DNA of 64,000 bases from contig NZ_LZIL01000043.1 of NCBI RefSeq assembly GCF_001667075.1, positions 62,001 to 126,000 on the forward strand, written 5' to 3'. Under the pieces are notes generated by a model. That model was not told the origin of the DNA and did no database searches. It saw only the letters and a program-made list of their open reading frames with translations. Made by a program: the position numbers and the translations under genes. The stretch's first letter is position 1; every line of letters begins with the position of its first letter. This document shows, one piece after another, positions 54,131-63,220 of this stretch. Origin of the DNA: Mycobacterium sp. 852014-52450_SCH5900713 (GTDB taxonomy: Bacteria; Actinomycetota; Actinomycetes; Mycobacteriales; Mycobacteriaceae).

Positions 54131-55593
54131 CGCCGGATACCGATGTCACGCCGGTCCCGGCCGCGTCGATCACGGCGTGGGATGACGAGGCCGACGTGGT
54201 CATCGCGGGCTACGGGGTGGCCGGTGCCGCCGCGGCGGTAGAGGCGGCGCGCGCCGGCGCCGACGTGCTGGTGTTGGAACGCACCGGGTCGTGGGGCGGG
54301 GCGGCGGCAATGGCCGGCGGGTTCATCTACCTCGGGGGCGGTACGCCCTTGCAAAAGGCCTGCGGTTTCGACGATTCCGTCGACAACATGGCCGCGTTCC
54401 TCAACGTGGCGATGGGGCCCGGCGCCGATGAGAACCGGATCGCCGACTATTGCGCCGGCAGCGTGGCCCACTACGACTGGCTGGTCGGCTGCGGCGTGCC
54501 GTTCAAGGCCGAGTTCTTCTCCGAGCCCGGCTGGGAACCGATGGGCGACCAGGGCCTGATGTACAGCGGCGGCGAAAACGCCTACCCGTTCAACACGATC
54601 GCCTCCCCCGCCCCGCGCGGACACGTCCCGCAGATGTCCAACAAGAAACAGGGCGAAGCCAGCGCGGGCTACATGCTGATGAAGCCACTCGTCGAAACCG
54701 CCACCGCCGCCGGCGCGCGTGCGATCTACGACGTGCGGGTGCAACGCCTCGTCGTCGAAGCCGACGGCCGGGTGGTCGGGATTCGCGGGCGCCGGTACGG
54801 CAGCGAAATTTCGGTCCGGGCGCGGCGCGGGGTGGTCCTGGCCATGGGCAGCTTCGCCTACAACGACGCGATGGTGGCACGCTATGCCCCGCGGATCGCC
54901 GGCCGCCCGGCCGCCTCGATCGAGCAGCACGACGGCCAGGCGATCCGGATGGCGCAGGCGCTGGGCGCCGATTTGGCGCACATGGACGCCACCGAGGTCG
55001 CCATCTTCATCGACCCCCAGCAACTGGTGCGCGGCATCCTGGTCAACAGCCGCGGCCAGCGCTACGTCGCCGAGGACACCTACCCGGGCCGCATCGGCCA
55101 GCTCACCCTCTACCAGCAGGACAACATCGCTTACCTGATCATCGACGACGACGCCCAACAAGAGGCGATGGCGTCGTGGTCCCCGAAATTCATGCTGCGC
55201 CCGGCGACCTGGGTGGCCGATAGCGTCGCCGACCTGGAACGCGACATGGGCCTGGCGCCGGGATCCCTGCAGGCGACCGTCGCCGCCTACAACGAGGCCG
55301 CCGCCCGCGGCGAGGACCCGCTGCTGCACAAGAAGCCGGAGTGGTTGAAGCCCATCGGTTCCCCGATCGGCGCCATCGACTTACGGGAGAACACCGGCGG
55401 TTTCACCCTGGGCGGCCTGGCCACCACGCTCGACGCCGAGGTGCTCCACGTCAGCGGAGAAACCATCCCCGGCCTCTTCGCCGCCGGCCGCTGCACCGCC
55501 GGCCTGGCCGCGTGGGGTTACGCCAGCGGTGTCTCGCTCGGTGACGGCAGCTTCTACGGCCGGCGCGCGGGCCGGTCCGCGACCAAGGGCTGA
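54127..55593 (+). CDS. FAD-dependent dehydrogenase (FAD_binding_2; ketosteroid dehydrogenase-like)
   Basis: A 488-residue flavoprotein. FAD motif VVIAGYGVAGAAAAVEAARA, the ALVLERTGSWGG-like region (VLVLERTGSWGG) and the end GLFAAGRCTAGLAAWGYASG are typical of the fumarate reductase/3-ketosteroid dehydrogenase family. The C-terminal GWGY-like motif differs from the standard KstD ending, so it may be a delta-4-type or other dehydrogenase rather than KstD itself. The ATG at 54127 overlaps the dioxygenase stop (ATGA). With HsaA- and HsaC-like enzymes before it, a role in dehydrogenating a ring before aromatisation is plausible. Confidence 0.86.
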   Translation: MTPDTDVTPVPAASITAWDDEADVVIAGYGVAGAAAAVEAARAGADVLVLERTGSWGGAAAMAGGFIYLGGGTPLQKACGFDDSVDNMAAFLNVAMGPGADENRIADYCAGSVAHYDWLVGCGVPFKAEFFSEPGWEPMGDQGLMYSGGENAYPFNTIASPAPRGHVPQMSNKKQGEASAGYMLMKPLVETATAAGARAIYDVRVQRLVVEADGRVVGIRGRRYGSEISVRARRGVVLAMGSFAYNDAMVARYAPRIAGRPAASIEQHDGQAIRMAQALGADLAHMDATEVAIFIDPQQLVRGILVNSRGQRYVAEDTYPGRIGQLTLYQQDNIAYLIIDDDAQQEAMASWSPKFMLRPATWVADSVADLERDMGLAPGSLQATVAAYNEAAARGEDPLLHKKPEWLKPIGSPIGAIDLRENTGGFTLGGLATTLDAEVLHVSGETIPGLFAAGRCTAGLAAWGYASGVSLGDGSFYGRRAGRSATKG

Positions 55594-55676
55594 GCCCGGC
55601 CGCATCCTTCATCGCCGCAACCACAGAGCCGCCAAGCCCGGGTCCGTTATGCGTGACAACCGCCACACCAGTGTGC

Positions 55677-55704
55677 TAGGAATATATTCCTAATAGGAAT
55701 ATAT
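55677..55704. promoter_or_regulatory. Palindromic operator array upstream of the IclR regulator gene
   Basis: A perfect 23-bp AT-rich palindrome covers 55682-55704 (centre 55693), with arms ATATATTCCTA and TAGGAATATAT. A second overlapping palindrome, GGAATATATTCC, covers 55679-55690, and the half TAGGAATATAT occurs directly at 55677-55687 and 55694-55704. It lies 25-52 bases before the IclR start, so it is probably its own operator. Confidence 0.75.
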
Positions 55705-55728
55705 CGGTCAGGCACATTTGGAGAATCG

Positions 55729-56547
55729 ATGTCAGGTATCGCTGAACCCGCCACCCCCACGGCCGTCATCGACCGCATATCGCTGGTTCTCGACGCCTTC
55801 GAGGGTCCGGGGCGGCTCACCTTGGCGCAGATCGTCAGGCGTACCGGCCTGCCGCGCTCGTCGGCGCATCGGATGCTCGAACGCCTGGTGCAGCTGCGCT
55901 GGCTGCGCCGCAGCGGCCGCGATTACGAGTTGGGGATGCGCCTCGTCGAACTAGGATCGCTCGCCGTGCATCAGGACCGGCTGGTGCGGGCGGCCGGCCC
56001 GTTGCTGGGTGAATTGCACCGCGCCACGGGCCTTGTCGTGCACCTGGCCGTGCTTGAGGGCCCGGACGTTGTGTACCTGGACAAGATCGGCGACCAGAGA
56101 ATTCCCACCCGGGTGGGCGGTCGCCAACCCGCCCACTGCACCGCGGTCGGCAAGGCGATCCTCGCCTATCGCGATGAGGATGCCGACATCGATCTGCGGG
56201 TTCGGAAGACGAGATACTCGATCTCCAGCGGCGCCCAGTTGGCCGTTGAACTGGCAAAGGTGCGCGCGCATGGCGTCGCCTTCGAGCGCGAGGAGTCGCT
56301 GCTCGGATTCGGTTGCGTCGCGGCGCCGATCGGGGCGCCGGGCGAGGCGGTAGCCGCGGTGTCGGTGTGCGGTCCGATGAACCGCATGACGTTCGACCAG
56401 CGGTTGACGGCCCCGGTGCGGATGACCGCGATGGGCATCTGGCGCAACGTCGAGGACGGCCCGCAGCGCGTCGCTCCAACCCTGCAGCCGCTGCGCCCGC
56501 TGCGTCCCGCAGGTCCGCCGTCGCGTCCCGCCCTTCAGTACGCGTGA
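55729..56547 (+). CDS. IclR-family transcriptional regulator
   Basis: A 272-residue IclR regulator. The N-terminal winged helix (about 10-70) has VLDAFEGPGRLTLAQIVRRT and the recognition helix GLPRSSAHRMLERLVQL. The C-terminal effector domain has CTAVGKAILAY (the usual TAxGKA signature). The ATG follows TTGGAGAATCG. It lies between the HsaA/HsaC/flavoprotein genes and the two alpha/beta-barrel genes, all on the same strand; the palindrome array just upstream suggests self-regulation, and it probably also controls its neighbours. Confidence 0.92.
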   Translation: MSGIAEPATPTAVIDRISLVLDAFEGPGRLTLAQIVRRTGLPRSSAHRMLERLVQLRWLRRSGRDYELGMRLVELGSLAVHQDRLVRAAGPLLGELHRATGLVVHLAVLEGPDVVYLDKIGDQRIPTRVGGRQPAHCTAVGKAILAYRDEDADIDLRVRKTRYSISSGAQLAVELAKVRAHGVAFEREESLLGFGCVAAPIGAPGEAVAAVSVCGPMNRMTFDQRLTAPVRMTAMGIWRNVEDGPQRVAPTLQPLRPLRPAGPPSRPALQYA

Positions 56548-56557
56548 ACGCGTGCAC

Positions 56558-56905
56558 ATGTCGGACGGCCACGTCTTCGTGATCGACCGGGTGGTTACCC
56601 GGCCCGGCTGCGCCCGGCGGTTCGTCGACGCCTACCTCGCCGAGTACGCCCCTGGCGCGCGGGAGCGCGGGATGACGTTGCGCGATGTTCTGGTCAGCCC
56701 GCCGATCTGGTTCGATGACGACACCAACACCGTGACGATCACCTGGACGCTGCCCGACGTGCGGGCGTGGTGGGAGATGACGTGGAAGGGCAGGCCGGAC
56801 CCGGCCCTCGGCCAATGGTGGTCGCGGATCGGCGAGTTCGTGCAGGAGCGGTCGCGCTCCTTCGCGGCGAGCGCCGATGATGTCGACGATCTCTGCGATG
56901 TATAG
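56558..56905 (+). CDS. NIPSNAP/dimeric alpha-beta barrel protein
   Basis: A 115-residue protein with the pattern of a dimeric alpha/beta barrel (ferredoxin-like) fold: VIDRVVTRPGCARRFVDAYL, then VTITWTLPDVRAWWEMTWKG and a C-terminal helix with WWSRIGEFVQERSRSF. Such folds act as small mono-oxygenases, dehalogenases or stress proteins; no active site is obvious. ATG at 56558 or GTG at 56552 may start it. It lies 10 bp after the IclR gene and overlaps the next gene. Confidence 0.75.
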   Translation: MSDGHVFVIDRVVTRPGCARRFVDAYLAEYAPGARERGMTLRDVLVSPPIWFDDDTNTVTITWTLPDVRAWWEMTWKGRPDPALGQWWSRIGEFVQERSRSFAASADDVDDLCDV

Positions 56906-57524
56906 CGTCACAAGGTTGCTCGACATCGTCGAGGACGACCGCGACCGACTGCTCGACGAGATGCGTGCCGCCGCGGCCGACAGCGGCGCTGTGCGGTGGG
57001 TGGTGGCGCCGACGCTGCCGGGCGCGCGCAACGGCGGTGACGTCCTGGTCCACCTGCGGTTCGGCACACCTGCCCAATGGGACTGTGCGGCACCGATCTT
57101 CGATGCCTTGATGTCCGACTCGGCGGTTACCCGCGTCAACGGCGCGAACTACTCGGGTCGGCCCGTCGGATCCGGCGAGCCGAGGGGCACGGTGTACCGG
57201 ACGCTGTTGCTTCGCGTTGCACCCCAGGCCGCGCCGGACACAGTCGCACGTTTCGAGCACGAACTGTCATCGATGGCGCGCTATGTCTCGTCCATCCGCG
57301 CATGGCAACTGAGCCGGGTCTCCGAGGGCGTCGGCACCTCCGCCTGGACCCATGTGTTCGAGCAAGAGTTCTCCGACGTCGACGGACTGCTGGGACCCTA
57401 TTTGATGCATCCGATCCACTGGGCCGTCGTGGACCGCTGGTTCGACCCGGAGTGTCCCGACGTCATCATCCACGACCGCGTCTGCCACAGCTTCTGCGCC
57501 TGCCACGACCCGGTTCTCGGCTGA
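56898..57524 (+). CDS. Dabb-domain (dimeric alpha-beta barrel) protein
   Basis: A 208-residue protein. The C-terminal half is a Dabb-type barrel: GTVYRTLLLRVAPQA, then MARYVSSIRAWQLSRVSEG, WTHVFEQEFSDVDGLLGPYL and HPIHWAVVDRWF. The N-terminal half resembles the preceding alpha/beta-barrel protein in fold. Cysteines near the end (CPD, VCHSFCACH) are unusual and might bind metal. The chosen start (MYSVTRLL) overlaps the preceding gene by 8 bp; an ATG at 56877 is also possible. The function is unknown; it may modify intermediates of the ring-degrading cluster. Confidence 0.75.
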   Translation: MYSVTRLLDIVEDDRDRLLDEMRAAAADSGAVRWVVAPTLPGARNGGDVLVHLRFGTPAQWDCAAPIFDALMSDSAVTRVNGANYSGRPVGSGEPRGTVYRTLLLRVAPQAAPDTVARFEHELSSMARYVSSIRAWQLSRVSEGVGTSAWTHVFEQEFSDVDGLLGPYLMHPIHWAVVDRWFDPECPDVIIHDRVCHSFCACHDPVLG

Positions 57525-57550
57525 CGGGCGGGCGTCGTGGACGCGGCGAG

Positions 57551-58438
57551 CTAAAGCCCCGCGTCCCGGATATTAGGGTTGGCCGTCGGAGGTGGCGGCA
57601 GCGGCGGCAGTACCGCGGTTCCATCCAGGCTGTGCACCGGTAGGTGCTGCGACCACGGAAAGTGCAGGCTGAACGCGACGAGCCCGGTGCGCTCAGCGGC
57701 GGGCAGGTGACACATCGCCAGCACAGTCTCGGCGAGGTATTCCACCGGCTCGGTCGGGAAGCCATTCGGAATGAGCTGGGCCGCACCGGGAGTGCGAACG
57801 GCCGTCGACGGGCCTACGCAGTTCACCGCGATGTTGGCATCGAGTAATTCGGCGGCGACGCCCTGGGTGAAGCGATGCAGCGCGGCCTTGCAGGACGCGT
57901 AGATCACGTCGCCCGCGGTCTTGTTGTAGTCGCGATACGGCCGTACCGGTGCGACCCCGGTCACCGAGCCGATGTTGACGATCCAGCCCGCTCCCTGCTT
58001 GCGCATCTGCGCCACAGCCGCTTTCGTCAAGACGAACGGCGTGCGCAGGTAGTGTTCCACCGTGCGGTCGAACGTATCCAGGCTCATGTCCTGGACCAGG
58101 GAGTAGTCCGCGAAACCCGCGTTGTTGACCAGGATGTCGATGCGGCCGGTGCGATCGAGCACCGCGTCGATCAGCCCGTCGCGCTGCGCGGCATCCTCGA
58201 GATCCGCCGCGACGGCGAATGCCTGCCCGCCGGCGGCCTCGATCAACCCGACCGTCTCGCCGACGGTGCCGGGAAGCGTGCTGGCCGCCCCGCCGCGGAC
58301 GGACGCCGACGCGGCGTGCGAGCGGGCCGTGACTGCCACGGTGGCGCCTTCCGCAGCCAAGCGCCGGGCGATCGCCCGGCCGATCCCGCGGCTGCTGCCG
58401 GTGACCAAAGCCGTCCTCCCGGAGAGCAACTCGCTCAT
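57551..58438 (-). CDS. Short-chain dehydrogenase/reductase coupled to HAPMO-like BVMO
   Basis: A 295-residue SDR. The cofactor motif LVTGSSRGIGRAIARRLAAE, NNAG, the S motif NIGSVTGV and YASCK (Y and K of the catalytic pair) are clear. The C-terminal tail is rich in Pro (LPPLPPPPTANPN). Its ATG overlaps the BVMO stop by 4 bp, so the two are coupled. It could interconvert the alcohol and ketone substrates of that BVMO. The substrate is unknown. Confidence 0.9.
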   Translation of the reverse strand: MSELLSGRTALVTGSSRGIGRAIARRLAAEGATVAVTARSHAASASVRGGAASTLPGTVGETVGLIEAAGGQAFAVAADLEDAAQRDGLIDAVLDRTGRIDILVNNAGFADYSLVQDMSLDTFDRTVEHYLRTPFVLTKAAVAQMRKQGAGWIVNIGSVTGVAPVRPYRDYNKTAGDVIYASCKAALHRFTQGVAAELLDANIAVNCVGPSTAVRTPGAAQLIPNGFPTEPVEYLAETVLAMCHLPAAERTGLVAFSLHFPWSQHLPVHSLDGTAVLPPLPPPPTANPNIRDAGL

Positions 58439-60366
58439 CGCAACTCGAAATCGCCCTCGACCGGTGCACGGTGATCACGCCATACGTCGAGCAGCCTGTA
58501 TGGGAAGGCCGTCACGATCCGTCCGCCGCCCGAACGGTAGTACGTGTGCGCGGACGGGGTGTGGCACCACACCGTGCCCTGCATGGTCGCGTCGATGTCG
58601 GCGACGTAGTCGTCGTATGCGCGCTGCGTGACTTCGATCGTCGACGCCGCTCGCAGCGCCATGAGCTGCAGGCATTCCATGACGTAGTGCACCATCACCT
58701 CGACGCCGAAATTGTGGCCCGCGCCGTGTCCCGGGCTGTAATTGGGCGCCGACGAGATGAACAAGTTCGGGAACCCGGGGACGGTCCCACCGCGGTACGC
58801 CCGCGGTCGGTTGCCCCACTCGTCGGCCAGCTTCTTGCCGTCTCGCCCTTGAATGTCCATGGTCGACAGGAAATCCAGATGGTAACCGGTCGCGTAGACG
58901 ATGACGTCCAGGTCGATCTGCCGGCCGTCGGACGTCACGATGCCCGCCTCGTTGACTCGGGCCGGCTCGCTCGGTTCGACGTCGACGTGCTCGCGGGCCA
59001 GCGCCGCATAGTATCCGCCGGGATCGCGGATGATCCGCTTGCCGTACGGCGCGAAGTCCGGCGTGACCTTCCGCGCCAGTTCGCTGCCGGCGCCGAAGAC
59101 GTCGTCGATGTACTTCAGGCACATCTGCAGCAGCGCGTCGTTGGCCGGCGAAATGGACAGATGGCCACGCGCCCATTCGGCGTCGTACAAGATCACCGGG
59201 TAGTTGTTGTCGGCGGTTCCCCAATAGGATTTGAGCCGAATCCAATTGGCGTAGAACGGTAATCGGGTACCCAGCCATCGCTGATAGTCGGGCACGTCAT
59301 CGGTGAGCCGCCGCCGCGGCGCCACCCAGTGCGGCTGGCGCTGGAACACCGTCAGGTGCGACACCTGGTCGACGCACGCGTCGACGATCTGCACCGCTGT
59401 GCACCCCGCACCGATGATGGCGACCCGCTTGCCGGTCAGATCCAGACCAGGGTCCCACCGCGCCGAATGGACTTCGACTCCCGAGAAAGTCCCCCGTCCA
59501 TCCAGTTGCGGCCAGCGGGGCCGGTTCAGGTAGCCGGCGGCCGGGATCACCACATTGGCGTAACTGATCTCACGGGCGCCGCCGGGGCCCAGCGCACGGA
59601 TCTGCCACTGACGGCGCTCGTCGTCCCAGCGGAGGGCTTCGACTTCGGTACCGAAGCGGGTGCGTTGCCGCAGTTCGTATTTGTCGGCCACCGACACGAG
59701 ATAGGACTGATACTCCGCCCCCATCGGGTAATAACTCGACCAGTCGCCGTTGATGTCGCGCGACAACGAGTAATACGCCGAAGGGGTGTCCACACCGATT
59801 CCGGGATAGGTTGTGGTGTACCAGGTCCCGCCTACCTCGTCGTGACGGTCGAAGATCTGGTAGTCCACGCCGGCGTCGGCCAACTCCAATGCGGCGGTCA
59901 ATCCCGCGATACCGGCGCCGATGATCGCCACCCGGAAGTCGTCGGGGAGCTTCGCGGTGCGTGGCAACACCGGCTGCGGCGGCTGGAATCCGCCCTGCTC
60001 CAACAGCAGCGGGATGTACTCGGGGTCGATCGTCCCGCCGAGTGCGACCGGCGCGATGCGCGCGAACAGGTCGGGGTCGTCGGCACGGGCGGCGTGACGA
60101 GACCGGGGTATCTGCAGCGCGCTGACCACGGCCTCGACGATGGCCGCCCTCGTCACCGGATCGGTAGCGCCCGCCTGCTCCGGCGGGTCGGGCACGTGGG
60201 TGATCTTCGGCGCGAAGCGGTCGACCACCCCGGCGTCACCGGTGAGTTGCGCCAGCACCGCGACGAGCACGCCGGGGTCGGCCCGGGCCAGGTTGGCCCG
60301 CAGTTCGTCGCGATCATCGCCCACCCGCCCGGTGCGGTCGGCCCTCGCGGTTGCGCCAGTGCTCAT
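58435..60366 (-). CDS. Baeyer-Villiger monooxygenase with N-terminal extension (HAPMO-like)
   Basis: A 643-residue type I BVMO, like 4-hydroxyacetophenone monooxygenase in length. The first 140 or so residues are a helical extension. FAD motif AIIGAGIAGLTAALE (about 147-161), GGTWYTTTYPGIGVDTP, fingerprint FSGVEVHSARWD with its histidine, the NADPH motif IIGAGCTAVQI and YATGYHLDFLS are present. It makes esters from linear or aryl ketones. It is divergent from a FadD-FadE set by 102 bp and is coupled to an SDR. Confidence 0.92.
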   Translation of the reverse strand: MSTGATARADRTGRVGDDRDELRANLARADPGVLVAVLAQLTGDAGVVDRFAPKITHVPDPPEQAGATDPVTRAAIVEAVVSALQIPRSRHAARADDPDLFARIAPVALGGTIDPEYIPLLLEQGGFQPPQPVLPRTAKLPDDFRVAIIGAGIAGLTAALELADAGVDYQIFDRHDEVGGTWYTTTYPGIGVDTPSAYYSLSRDINGDWSSYYPMGAEYQSYLVSVADKYELRQRTRFGTEVEALRWDDERRQWQIRALGPGGAREISYANVVIPAAGYLNRPRWPQLDGRGTFSGVEVHSARWDPGLDLTGKRVAIIGAGCTAVQIVDACVDQVSHLTVFQRQPHWVAPRRRLTDDVPDYQRWLGTRLPFYANWIRLKSYWGTADNNYPVILYDAEWARGHLSISPANDALLQMCLKYIDDVFGAGSELARKVTPDFAPYGKRIIRDPGGYYAALAREHVDVEPSEPARVNEAGIVTSDGRQIDLDVIVYATGYHLDFLSTMDIQGRDGKKLADEWGNRPRAYRGGTVPGFPNLFISSAPNYSPGHGAGHNFGVEVMVHYVMECLQLMALRAASTIEVTQRAYDDYVADIDATMQGTVWCHTPSAHTYYRSGGGRIVTAFPYRLLDVWRDHRAPVEGDFELR

Positions 60367-60468
60367 GACGCCGAGTATCGCCGCCGCCCACCGCTACCGG
60401 GCGGCCCTTGTCTACTCAGCGGGACACCGGCGACAAGCCGTCGAGTATCGGCGCCTACGGTGGCGCGC

Positions 60469-62055
60469 ATGCAGTCGGGCGACCTTGACGTCACCATCAC
60501 GCGCGCGCGCAGCCACGCGCTCGGCGATATCCCCCGCCGGCCGGCGCGCAGGCACCCGGACAAGATCGCGATTGTCGACGGTGACGTCGTGCTGAGTTTC
60601 GCCGAGCTCGAGAACCTGGTGGACCGTGCGGCCGCGGCCTTGGCCGACAACGGTTTCAGAGCCGGCGACCGGCTGGCGCTCTTGTCCCACAACTGCTGGC
60701 AATACGCCGTACTGGTATTCGCCACCGCGCGGGCGGGGGTTGTCCTCGTCCCGGTCAACTTCATGCTCACCGCCGAGGAGGTCTCCTACATCCTCGGCCA
60801 TAGTGGCGCACGAGGATTCATCGTCGAAGCGGCCTTGACCCCCACCGCTGACCGGGCCATGCGACTGGGTGGATCGGTGGCTACGAAGGCGGTGCTGTTG
60901 CCGCCCGGGCAGTCCGCCGCGCGTGGCTGGCCCGACTTCGCCGAGTGGCTGAGCACCACCTCGACGGCCCCACGCCCCCACATCGACGACGACCAACTGG
61001 TGCGCCTGATGTACACCAGCGGCACCGAATCGCGACCCAAGGGCGCCATGCACACCAGCCGAAGCCTGATGTGGAACTACATCAGCACGATCCTGGCCGG
61101 CGACAAGTCCGCCGACGATGTCGAGATCCATTCCCTGCCGCTCTACCACTGCGCACAGCTCGACAACTTCCTGGCCACCGATGTCTATCTCGGCGCCACC
61201 AGCATCATCCTGCCGCGGCCGGATCCCGAACTCGTCCTGCGCACTATCGAGCGCTACGCCGTCACCAACTATTTCGCCCCACCGACGGTCTGGATCTCGT
61301 TGCTGCGATCACCCGTCTTCGACACCGTCGACCTGTCCAGCCTGCGCAAAGGGTATTACGGCGCCTCGGCGATGCCGGTTGAGATCCTCAGCGAGATTCG
61401 GGAGCGCCTGCCGCGCCTGAGGTTGTGGAACTTCTACGGCCAGACCGAAATGGCGCCGCTGGCCTCCGCGCTCGCCCCCGACGAACAGGACGCACACGCA
61501 GGTTCGGCGGGGCGTCCGGTCGCCAACGTGGAGACGGCGATCCTGGATGACAACGGCGCCCCGCTTGCCGCGGGCGTCGTCGGTGAAATCGCCCACCGCA
61601 GCCCGCATTTGATGCTGGGCTACCTGGACGACCCGCAGAAGACAGCCGAGGCCTTCCGGGGCGGCTGGTTCCACTCCGGCGACCTCGGCTACTACGACGA
61701 GAACGGGCTGCTGCATGTCGTGGACCGCAAGAAGGACATGATCAAGACCGGCGGGGAAAACGTCGCAAGCCGGGAAGTCGAAGAAGTCATCTACCGCCAC
61801 AGCGGCGTCGAAGAAGCCGCCGTGTTCGGGCTGGCCCACCCCGTTTGGGTCGAGGCCGTCGTCGCCGCGGTGGTGCTGCGCGACGGCGTCAACCTCGCCG
61901 AGGGCGACATACTCCCGCACTGCCGCGCGCACCTGGCGGGGTTCAAGACGCCCAAGCGAATTTTCTTCGTCGATTCGCTACCGAAGAACCCCAGCGGCAA
62001 GCTGTTGAAACGGATGCTGCGCGAGCGATTCAGCTCGGGATCAGCTGAGCGGTGA
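60469..62055 (+). CDS. Acyl-CoA synthetase (FadD family)
   Basis: A 528-residue ANL ligase. LMYTSGTESRPKGAMHTS, NFYGQTEMAPL, HSGDLGYYDENGLLHVVDR, DMIKTGGENVASREVEEV and the C-terminal PKNPSGKLLKRML lysine motif are present. The sequence class is that of FadD13-like/medium-chain ligases. The ATG at 60469 is used; the longer ORF overlaps the BVMO gene antisense. It is followed by two acyl-CoA dehydrogenases (25 bp and then overlapping), so the acyl-CoA made here is probably dehydrogenated next. The substrate is unknown. Confidence 0.91.
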   Translation: MQSGDLDVTITRARSHALGDIPRRPARRHPDKIAIVDGDVVLSFAELENLVDRAAAALADNGFRAGDRLALLSHNCWQYAVLVFATARAGVVLVPVNFMLTAEEVSYILGHSGARGFIVEAALTPTADRAMRLGGSVATKAVLLPPGQSAARGWPDFAEWLSTTSTAPRPHIDDDQLVRLMYTSGTESRPKGAMHTSRSLMWNYISTILAGDKSADDVEIHSLPLYHCAQLDNFLATDVYLGATSIILPRPDPELVLRTIERYAVTNYFAPPTVWISLLRSPVFDTVDLSSLRKGYYGASAMPVEILSEIRERLPRLRLWNFYGQTEMAPLASALAPDEQDAHAGSAGRPVANVETAILDDNGAPLAAGVVGEIAHRSPHLMLGYLDDPQKTAEAFRGGWFHSGDLGYYDENGLLHVVDRKKDMIKTGGENVASREVEEVIYRHSGVEEAAVFGLAHPVWVEAVVAAVVLRDGVNLAEGDILPHCRAHLAGFKTPKRIFFVDSLPKNPSGKLLKRMLRERFSSGSAER

Positions 62056-62080
62056 AACGCACAGGGTGGAAGATACGGTG

Positions 62081-63220
62081 ATGGCGTTCACCCGGTTGGT
62101 GCCCCCTAACTCGATCGACCCGGTGTCGACGCAGGGCCTTCGCGACGAGGTGCGGCAGTTCCTCGACGACCAGCGGGCGGCCGGGGCGTTCACCCCGTCG
62201 GTGGACGCCTGGCTGTCGGGATGGGACGAGAACTTCACCGCCGCGCTCGCGGCGCGCGGCTGGTTGGGAATGACGGTGCCCGTCGAATACGGCGGCCACG
62301 GGCGTTCGTTCCTGGAGCGGTTCGCCGTCACCGAGGAGTTGCTCGCCGCCGGCGCCCCCGTCGCCGCGCACTGGATCGCCGACCGGCAGATCGTGCCGTC
62401 GTTGCTGAAATACGGCACGGAGTCGCAAAAGCTGAGTTTCCTGCCGCGGATCGTGCGCGGCGAGTGCTTCTTCGCGATCGGCATGAGCGAACCGGAGTCC
62501 GGCTCCGACCTGGCCGGCGTGCGCACCAGGGCGCGGCGCGTCGACGGAGGCTGGTCGCTGACCGGCACCAAGGTTTGGACGTCGGGCGCACACCTCGCGC
62601 ACGCGTTCATCGTGCTCGCCCGCACAACGCCACCGGATCCAGAGCACCGGCATGCCGGGTTGAGCCAATTCATCGTCGACCTGCGCGGGCCCGGCGTCGA
62701 AGTGCGCCCGATCGTCTCGATGAACGGCGCCCACCACTTCAACGAGGTGATACTCGATGAGGCGTTCGTCCCCGACGACATGGTGTTCGGCGCAATCGGC
62801 GACGGCTGGCGGCAGGTGACTTCCGAGCTGAGCTTCGAGCGCAGCGGACCCGAGCGGTACCTGTCGACCTTCGTCCTGCTGGCCGCCTGCGCCGACCGGA
62901 TGGCGGCGAACGCCATTCCCCGCAACGCGGATCTGGGGAGGCTCGTTGCGCGGGTCACCGGCCTGCACCACATGTCCACCGCGGTGGCCGGCGCGTTGGA
63001 ACGGCGCGAGCCGGCCGACATCCCCGCCGCCCTGGTAAAGGTGCTCGGCACCAGCACCGAAGGCGACATCGCCGAGTTTGCCGACCTGCAGGACTCCCCC
63101 GATCGGATCTTCGCGGACTTGGTGCGTGCCGCCGTGGACCAGCGGCGCGGGTTTACCCTGCGCGGCGGCACCAACGAGGTGCTTCGCGGAGTCATCGCCC
63201 GCGGATTGGGGCTGCGGTGA
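62081..63220 (+). CDS. Acyl-CoA dehydrogenase (FadE), beta-type subunit
   Basis: A 379-residue FadE. AIGMSEPESGSDLAGVRT, LTGTKVWTSGAHLAHAFIV and TLRGGTNEVLRGVIARGLGL bind FAD and substrate. ATG at 62081 has GGAAGA about 8 bases before it; a GTG at 62066 is also possible. Its stop overlaps the GTG of the next FadE gene, so they probably form a heteromeric pair like those acting on steroid side chains. It follows the FadD gene by about 25 bp. Confidence 0.91.
   Translation: MAFTRLVPPNSIDPVSTQGLRDEVRQFLDDQRAAGAFTPSVDAWLSGWDENFTAALAARGWLGMTVPVEYGGHGRSFLERFAVTEELLAAGAPVAAHWIADRQIVPSLLKYGTESQKLSFLPRIVRGECFFAIGMSEPESGSDLAGVRTRARRVDGGWSLTGTKVWTSGAHLAHAFIVLARTTPPDPEHRHAGLSQFIVDLRGPGVEVRPIVSMNGAHHFNEVILDEAFVPDDMVFGAIGDGWRQVTSELSFERSGPERYLSTFVLLAACADRMAANAIPRNADLGRLVARVTGLHHMSTAVAGALERREPADIPAALVKVLGTSTEGDIAEFADLQDSPDRIFADLVRAAVDQRRGFTLRGGTNEVLRGVIARGLGLR

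Noticed and set aside
59329..60468. Upstream extension of the FadD ORF
   Set aside because: It is antisense to the HAPMO-like BVMO gene, which has complete motifs.
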